A DNA stretch of 13,176 bases from Asterionellopsis glacialis. Lineage: Eukaryota; Bacillariophyta; Plagiogrammaphyceae; Rhaphoneidales; Asterionellopsidaceae. Numbering within the stretch: position 1 is the first letter of the stretch; each line of letters starts with the position of its first letter. The notes under the pieces were generated by a model, which was given only the letters and a program-made list of their open reading frames with translations, was not told the origin of the DNA and made no database searches. The position numbers and the translations under genes were made by a program. The DNA lies in contig WKLE02001883.1 in the NCBI GenBank assembly GCA_014885115.2, positions 1 through 13,176 on the forward strand. Direction: 5' to 3'. Shown in pieces: positions 8,664 through 13,176 of the stretch.

Positions 8664-8808
8664 TTCACAATTTATCCACTCTCTCAAATCTACTCCCTTT
8701 TCAACTCCGTATTTAATATTGTTGTCAGCATAGTGCATAGTGTTAACACTCCACGTGAAAAGCTGTGAGTAATTAAGAGATATCATCTTTATTTTCACCA
8801 ACTCAAAC

Positions 8809-9518
8809 ATGAAAGTTGTTACTCCCAACAGAGGCAATGGTCAGAGCTACCCGCCGCCTCCAATCCTGCTCAATATTCCAAGTATGGAAGAGCAGAAGCT
8901 AGTTAAGGCACAGTATGCCAAGGTTAGCCTATTATTCAATCCCAGAGACCAAAACTCTGAAGAAAAGTATACTATAGAGTTCCCGTACTTCAGTCATGGG
9001 TCCCCTAGGGAACTACTGGACTGGTTCAACAACCTGGACCAAGTGATTTGCAGCCAGCATATCATGATCGGGCCAGCGCATTATTCAATGGCCCATGCCC
9101 TACTACGTGGTGAAGGCCTGCATGTGTTCAACACTGCAGCCCCCCAATGTGGAAACAAGATGGTGGAACACTTCAAGTTGGTCAGCGATGACCTTAAGAA
9201 GCACTTTTTCCACTTAAGGTGCTCATGAAGTAAAAACGCTACATACACCGGTTCCTCAGGAAGCCATGCAAGCTAACGTCCAAAGAGTACCAAGCTGCTC
9301 TTCATACACTCAATGGCTACTTAGAGAAATTTCCCGGAGTGGACAAAAACTCTAAGCTTTCTAATGAAGAAGTACTTGAGAGCCTTGAGTTCAGAATCCC
9401 TGCTGCCTGGAGCAAGAAAATGACATGCCAAGGATTTGACCCTCAGGACAAAGGCCTGCCAGTGTTTGTGGAACTTCTGGAATGTATGGAAGTCACAGAC
9501 AATATAGGAGATCCATGA
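8809..9518 (+). pseudogene. Family-X gag capsid region, copy C
   Basis: A gypsy-type Gag starting at the ATG at 8809, which corresponds to the start in copy A. The first 139 residues are open and include PPPPILLNIPSMEEQKL, then SPRELLDWFNNLDQ (the capsid block shared with copy A). A one-base slip near 9215 ends that frame at 9226. Reading resumes in frame = 0 mod 3 with KRYIHRFLRKP and a TAA at 9231 (likely CAA or CAG before). It then goes through LHTLNGYLEKFPGVD and FRIPAAWSKKM to a TGA at 9516. The leader of about 105 bp after the LTR contains TATTGTTGTCAGCATAG, shared with copy A. Confidence 0.82.
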
Positions 9519-9924
9519 GGCCAAAGAACTAAGGACAAGCTGGCCCGCAAGGACAAAGCTTACAATCCAACTAATGGCCGGGACGACAAAGACTAGAAGG
9601 CACATAAGGGCAAACTTAAGTACTGTAAGATTCATAAAAAACAGTTCTCATGATACCAGCAAATGCCATGCCCTAGACAAGTACATTGATCAGCATCAGA
9701 AAGATGGCGACAAGCAAGAGCAGCCTAAGTACAGGCACCAGCACTACAATAAGTACAATAAGCAGGAATTGAATGCCATTGCAGTTCAAGCCAAAGACTT
9801 ATTGACTAAGGACTCATCCAGTAAGAACAAGCGTAAATGCAAGGACAACAACAAGAAATCTGATGACACTGATAGTGATGTCAAAAAATGCTACAACTTC
9901 AATTTCAATAGCAAAGAGGAATGA
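9519..9924 (+). pseudogene. Family-X gag nucleocapsid region with split Cys/His motif
   Basis: Frame = 0 mod 3 continues the capsid with Lys-rich sequence, a TAG at 9594 (probably Trp TGG) and Y-C-K-I-H. A slip near 9640 moves to frame = 1 mod 3, giving SSHDTSKCHALDKYIDQHQ. Across the slip the residues make a C-x2-H...H-x4-C zinc motif of the kind seen in some gypsy Gags, unlike the CCHC knuckle of family Y. The rest is a Lys/Asp/Ser-rich tail ending at TGA 9922-9924. The likely role was binding element RNA, inferred from the motif. Confidence 0.65.
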
Positions 9925-10165
9925 GAATACCCCAATCACATAACTACTCTATGACTAACCACCTTTCCTGCAATACCTTCAGAGACTTGCATAGCCTGAG
10001 GAAAAAGCCTAAAACCAGGCATACTTGCCCAGTGATATTTGTGCTAACTAGTATGCAAAGGACACAGGCAGAAAGCAAAACCACATAAGGTATTACTAGA
10101 TTCAGGAACTTCAGCAACTATAGAAAATGTACTGTTTAAACAAGACACAGTACAGCAATAGTGAC
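9925..10165 (+). pseudogene. Family-X aspartic protease remnant
   Basis: After a degraded linker (fragments such as RHTCPVIFVL), the frame at 10084 (= 1 mod 3) reads HKVLLDSGTSATI, the DSG active-site block of the retropepsin family, with DSG at 10099-10107. It then reads QDTVQQ followed by TAG at 10156-10158, where Trp is expected. Only the first third of the protease is present. Within about 15 bp the sequence becomes the region just before integrase, so the rest of protease plus all of RT and RNase H are deleted. Confidence 0.72.
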
Positions 10166-10558
10166 AAGGGTTCCCCCCTCAGCTACCCTGACATCCCCAA
10201 GTACCAACTTAAGGACAGTCAACTCAAACAAGATGTACTTAACAAAAAGGGTTACTCCGAATGCCTATTTCATGGGGACGGAAAATCCTATAGCCTTACA
10301 TGCTACAAAAATAAAATATGCGTTCCGTCAACTCTACAAAAATGAACTGTACAATAGTACCATATGTACTTATGTCATCCCGATAAGACCTGAGCCAAAG
10401 AGACAATCAGAAAGCACTTATTATGGCCTAAACTATGTGAACACGTAACAACCTACCACAAAACTTGCCACCCCTGTTATCTGAACAAGACTCATAGCAA
10501 AAAGTATGGACACCTGCCTGAAAAAGATGCAGAAGCCTCACCATGGGACCGCCTATGT
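10166..10558 (+). pseudogene. Pre-integrase region plus first copy of the integrase zinc domain
   Basis: Frame = 2 mod 3 reads KKGYSECLFHGDGKSYSL and ICVPSTLQK, the module that precedes integrase in gypsy pol. In the same frame, after two stops (10343, 10355), comes the first HHCC finger: H-M-Y-L-C-H at 10361, a TGA at 10394, then TCHPC. It ends in WDRLC, where the duplicated unit restarts instead of entering the catalytic core. This finger is the more decayed of the two and is not connected to a core. Confidence 0.72.
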
Positions 10559-10774
10559 GAACTGTACAATGGTACCATATGTACTTATGTCATCCTGGTA
10601 AGACCCAAACTAAAGAGACAGTTTGGCAGCATTTATGGTGGCTTAAACTACGTGAACATGCAACAACCTACTGCAAAACATGTCACACCTGCCAGCTGAA
10701 CAAACTTCAGCATAAAAAGTATGGACATCTGCCTGAAAAAGATGCAGAAGCCATACCATGGGACCACCTATGTG
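10344..10774 (+). repeat. 215-bp tandem duplication covering the integrase zinc domain
   Basis: Units are 10344-10558 and 10559-10773, both starting GAACTGTACAAT and ending near CCATGGGACC...CTATG. I count about 38 mismatches and no gaps, roughly 82% identity, mostly transitions. The length is not a multiple of three. Confidence 0.9.
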
Positions 10775-11507
10775 TCCATCTCATAGGATCCTATACTATC
10801 AAAAGACTATGATTGACCAAGCAACAGGATGGGTCAAGATTGCCCCTTGGTCCAAAAGGAGCAGTATTGAAATCGAGAACATAGTAGAACAACAGTGATT
10901 TGCACGATACCCAAAGCCTATGCAAGTCCCTTTCAACCAAGGCATGGAATTCATGAAGGATTTCCATAGTATGCTAGATGATGAATACCACATCAAATGC
11001 AAACCAATCTTAACCTGTAACCCACAAGCAAACGCTATTGTGGAGAGGATACATCAAGCAGTGGGGAAAATGATACAAACCCACCAGGTACAACGTAGTA
11101 CCAAAGAAAACTCTTGGGCTGGTGTACTTGCTGCCACTGCATACGCTGTACATTCCACTTATCATACTACTCTCCAAGCTATGCCTGACCAGCTAGTCTT
11201 TGGTAGAGATATAATATTTAACATTCAACATAGAGCAAAGTGGGAACACATCCATAGTAGGAAACAAACTAGGATTGCTAGCAACAACCAGCATGAAAAA
11301 GCTAGAAGAATTGAACACTATTACCAGGTAGATGACAGGGTCTTACTATTAAACGACTGGTTCAACCCGTGTAAATACAAACAACCTCATGACAGACCAT
11401 TCACAGTAAGACAAGTACACTGCAATGGTACTGTGATGCTACAATGACCAATCCTTGACAGGATCAACATACACCGCATGCTGTCTTACCACGCAGCTGC
11501 TGCATAA
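10559..11507 (+). pseudogene. Family-X integrase, zinc domain and catalytic core, inactivated
   Basis: Integrase joins element cDNA to the host DNA. In frame = 1 mod 3 the zinc domain fits H-x4-H-x29-C-x2-C exactly (His at 10576 and 10591, Cys at 10681 and 10690). The core starts WDHLCVHLIG, where the first catalytic Asp is replaced by His (10777-10779). A slip near 10803 moves to frame = 0 mod 3: MIDQATGWVKIAPWSKRS, a TGA at 10896 (Trp expected), then FNQGMEF with Asn at 10935-10937 in place of the second Asp, and Glu at 11043-11045 in ANAIVERIHQ. The Asn-Glu spacing is 35 residues, as in DD35E. After a stop at 11445 the tail PILDRINIHRM ends at TAA 11505. Two of three catalytic acids are lost. 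Confidence 0.85.
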
Positions 11508-11530
11508 TACAGTCCCCGTACTAGGTTGCT

Positions 11531-11545
11531 GGACATGGGGGCAAG
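11531..11545 (+). promoter_or_regulatory. Polypurine tract next to the 3' LTR
   Basis: GGACATGGGGGCAAG lies directly before the LTR start TGCAATAGGC. This is the expected place of the plus-strand primer of an LTR element. It is purine-rich with three pyrimidines, so probably mutated. Confidence 0.55.
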
Positions 11546-11910
11546 TGCAATAGGCGAGTCGTGCAAGAGGTACCACTTGCATATGATGATGTCAATCAAC
11601 TGTGGTATACCGTGACATCATGGATGAGACACATGCAATGATGCGCTGCATACTAAGATATACTGACATCACAGACTCCAGTCATGACACCAAACAGGTG
11701 ATCTGCCAGACTCTCATTGGCTGCCTTGGGGAGTTTGGTTCACATGATAAAACCAAACTTTGCCAGAACCAAATTCTAAGAAGATTGGCCGTAGGATCCC
11801 ATACAAGAAATAGGTGTCAAAGACAAAACAGTGAATTGGCAAGTATTTTTTTTAGAACTAGTTAAAATAGTTCACAATTTATCCACTCTCTCAAATCTAC
11901 TCCCTTTCCA
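11546..11910 (+). repeat. Family-X 3' LTR
   Basis: It starts TGCAATAGGC after the polypurine tract, aligned with copy A at 3660, and ends near CCTTTCCA at 11910. It carries the shared 19-mer (11685-11703), hairpin (11730-11761), 17-mer (11808-11824) and TATA-like site (11859-11871). The next five bases, ACTCC, also follow LTR copy C, so the true end could be 11915. Confidence 0.75.
11730..11761 (+). promoter_or_regulatory. LTR hairpin, 3' copy
   Basis: Arms GGAGTTTGGTT (11730-11740) and AACCAAACTTT (11751-11761) pair as RNA with two G-U wobbles at the base of the stem and a 10-nt loop. Confidence 0.7.
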
Positions 11911-11925
11911 ACTCCTCTTAAAGAC

Positions 11926-12200
11926 TTAAAGAGGGAGTAATGTTACTATGCCCTGTGCTGCTAGTGTCAACGGTGGCACAGTACAACAATCAGACAATCA
12001 ACACACAAAGGAAAAGAAGACTTTTGTTTGGTGATGAAGATTATGAGCTTAGTTTAATCCAGAGAAGATCCGTCAATTTAGTAAGAAGTAAGAAGTAAGG
12101 AATCAGGAAATATTAGTAAATGTTAAATTTGTGGAGTCTGTCTACTTGTCCTTGCATCAATCAGCCATCCTCAAGAGTGTCCTACAGGGAGTGTACTTCA
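11926..12200 (-). repeat. Isolated family-Y LTR, copy Y4
   Basis: Full-length copy of the Y LTR in minus orientation: TGAAGTACACTCCC at 12200 to the mutated end CTCTTTAA at 11926. Neither gag nor any other Y internal sequence adjoins it, so it looks like a solo LTR. It lies 15 bp after the X 3' LTR. The flanks (AAGAC left, CTGTT right) show no obvious target duplication. Confidence 0.75.
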
Positions 12201-13176
12201 CTGTTGCCTCAGTACAATAGGTAGACTAACTTACTTAGTTTCAGTGTCTAAGGAAAGATGTGCCTCTGCCACACAATTGGCGTGCACAGGCGTCCCAGAG
12301 ACCGAATCAAGGTAGTGGTGGCCACTCTTTTTCACTCCTGTTTGTATGCATATTTCCCCCAAAAAACCCTTGTTGTTTTCTAGAGCATCGATTTCTTGGA
12401 AAAAAATATTTTCAACCTCTGAACGATGGGAACAATCCACCAGGACTCATTGGAATGACATAAAGCAGGTTATAAAGAGTTTATATATCAAGTTGGCTTA
12501 TATAATCTAAAATAAAACAGTAGGCCAGGCCTTTAGTTCTTTAGTTATTAACTTTTTTTAACAGAGTTGAGGTCCTATTTTTTTTAATCAACTTTTTTCT
12601 TTTACACATATTTGAAGAATGGTGCTTCTTGCCTACTGTTTTATTGCATATTCCGGTACATAATTATTTGTAGTATCATTTTATTTGGTGGGGATGATTA
12701 TTAGTCATCATCTGCTGCATCTATTTTTTCATGGTCTTGGAACAGAGTGAGTTCTGCTCCTTGACTCGGGTAACGAAATCAATCAATGTGTCAGTGCCAA
12801 AAGAAGCACTCAAGAGTATAGCTGGAAAAGGGTATTTTACGAGAAAAATTATTCTTGCTGTAAATAGGAAATATCTGGTACCCTTAAGGTGGTAGATCGG
12901 CTTACATTCACTCCTCTTCGTATTTTCCATGCTTTTATCTAGAAATTTTATTTTTTTTAAATTTTCTTGTTCTAGACCCCAACACTCTGGGAATGATCCA
13001 TTTCATCCCATAATTTGGTCAGAAGTTAGTATAAAACCTTTTACATAGATACATAAACTAATATATTTTGGCCCAACATTGCCGATGCAGTTCTTAGTTC
13101 TTTCAATTTTTCCAAAAAATCACTAAAAATGCTAAAATCACAAAATTTATGTTCATATGCTCTAAGTTACATTATG
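12201..13176. other. AT-rich region without a supported gene
   Basis: Only short ORFs of about 70 codons occur and none shows a recognisable motif. It contains poly-T tracts and the 15-bp inverted repeat described separately. It is probably non-element host sequence or very old repeat DNA. Confidence 0.5.
12511..12645. repeat. 15-bp perfect inverted repeat bounding 135 bp
   Basis: AATAAAACAGTAGGC (12511-12525) and its exact reverse complement (12631-12645) flank 105 bp of T-rich sequence. Possible explanations are a small MITE-like element or a hairpin RNA. No target duplication is evident outside the arms. Confidence 0.6.

Larger units (their letters stand above)
8408..8703 (+). repeat. Family-X 5' LTR, copy C, truncated by Y2
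   Basis: It begins at AAAGCACGTGCGGTGA, which aligns with AAAGCACGTACAGTGA inside LTR copy A at 3755, so about 95 bp of the LTR start is missing. It contains the shared 19-mer (8478-8496), hairpin (8523-8554), 17-mer (8601-8617) and TATA-like CTAGTTAAAATAG (8651-8663), and ends about 8703. By eye it is about 90% identical to the 3' LTR at 11546-11910. Confidence 0.78.
8408..11910 (+). mobile_element. Family-X gypsy element C, internally deleted (LTR-gag-PR-IN-LTR)
   Basis: Truncated 5' LTR, gag, partial protease, duplicated integrase zinc domain, integrase core, polypurine tract and 3' LTR lie in canonical Ty3/gypsy order (integrase last). RT and RNase H are absent. Target duplications cannot be tested because Y2 replaces the left end and a Y LTR lies close to the right end. 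Confidence 0.8.

Noticed and set aside
8717..8735. Primer-binding site in the X leader (TATTGTTGTCAGCATAG)
   Set aside because: Conserved in copy A, but I could not match it to a tRNA 3' end, so it is mentioned only as leader.
8124..12200. Y2 and Y4 as the true LTR pair of one large element containing X
   Set aside because: Y orientation and its attached gag point to the minus strand, away from X. No matching target duplication flanks the pair, and X has its own LTRs and polypurine tract.
12231..12440. 69-residue minus ORF (ends ...AEAHLSLDTETK) followed by a perfect GTAAGT donor-like site
   Set aside because: No recognisable domain, no partner exon and length near chance. The donor match alone is too weak.
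12721..12930. 69-residue minus ORF in the AT-rich right end
   Set aside because: No motif and composition expected of AT-rich DNA.

Overview
The window reads as a retrotransposon graveyard in a nuclear eukaryotic genome. There are no bacterial-type genes, operons, rRNA, tRNA or CRISPR arrays. Almost every recognisable coding stretch is a broken piece of a retroelement. The style of the elements suggests a stramenopile, most likely a diatom: a non-LTR reverse transcriptase with GSGQGSGNSP and FVDD motifs followed by an RNase H, and Ty3/gypsy-type gag, protease and integrase pieces. That assignment is inference from remembered family resemblance, not a search.

Layout. (1) 1-3572: a 5'-truncated non-LTR (LINE-type) element with RT, thumb/linker, RNase H and a C-terminal Cys/His motif, ending in an (ATT)n tail. 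It has many in-frame stops, one single-base frameshift and a 23-bp tandem duplication. (2) 3660-4433: a 5' LTR plus truncated gag of gypsy family X. (3) 4434-5325: AT-rich spacer with one small unassigned ORF. (4) 5326-8407: two truncated copies of a second gypsy family, Y, facing each other. The left copy is LTR-gag-protease on +, and the right copy is LTR-gag on -. Together they form an imperfect inverted repeat with arms of about 1 kb and a loop of about 1 kb. (5) 8408-11910: a second family-X element: truncated 5' LTR, gag, zinc motif, protease, integrase, polypurine tract, 3' LTR. Its RT and RNase H are deleted, and the integrase zinc domain is present twice. (6) 11926-12200: an isolated Y LTR. 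(7) 12201-13176: AT-rich sequence with no supported gene, containing a 15-bp perfect inverted repeat 105 bp apart.

No element is intact. No gypsy RT is present, and the LINE RT, although its FVDD is intact, is interrupted. Most stops can be explained as C->T or G->A changes of Gln, Arg or Trp codons, and catalytic Asp->Asn changes fit the same pattern. This suggests decay dominated by cytosine deamination. The most interesting non-coding signals are a hairpin in the X LTR that keeps pairing through compensatory changes in three copies, two short blocks identical in all three X LTRs, the family-Y inverted repeat, and a 215-bp integrase duplication that is more diverged than the flanking LTRs.
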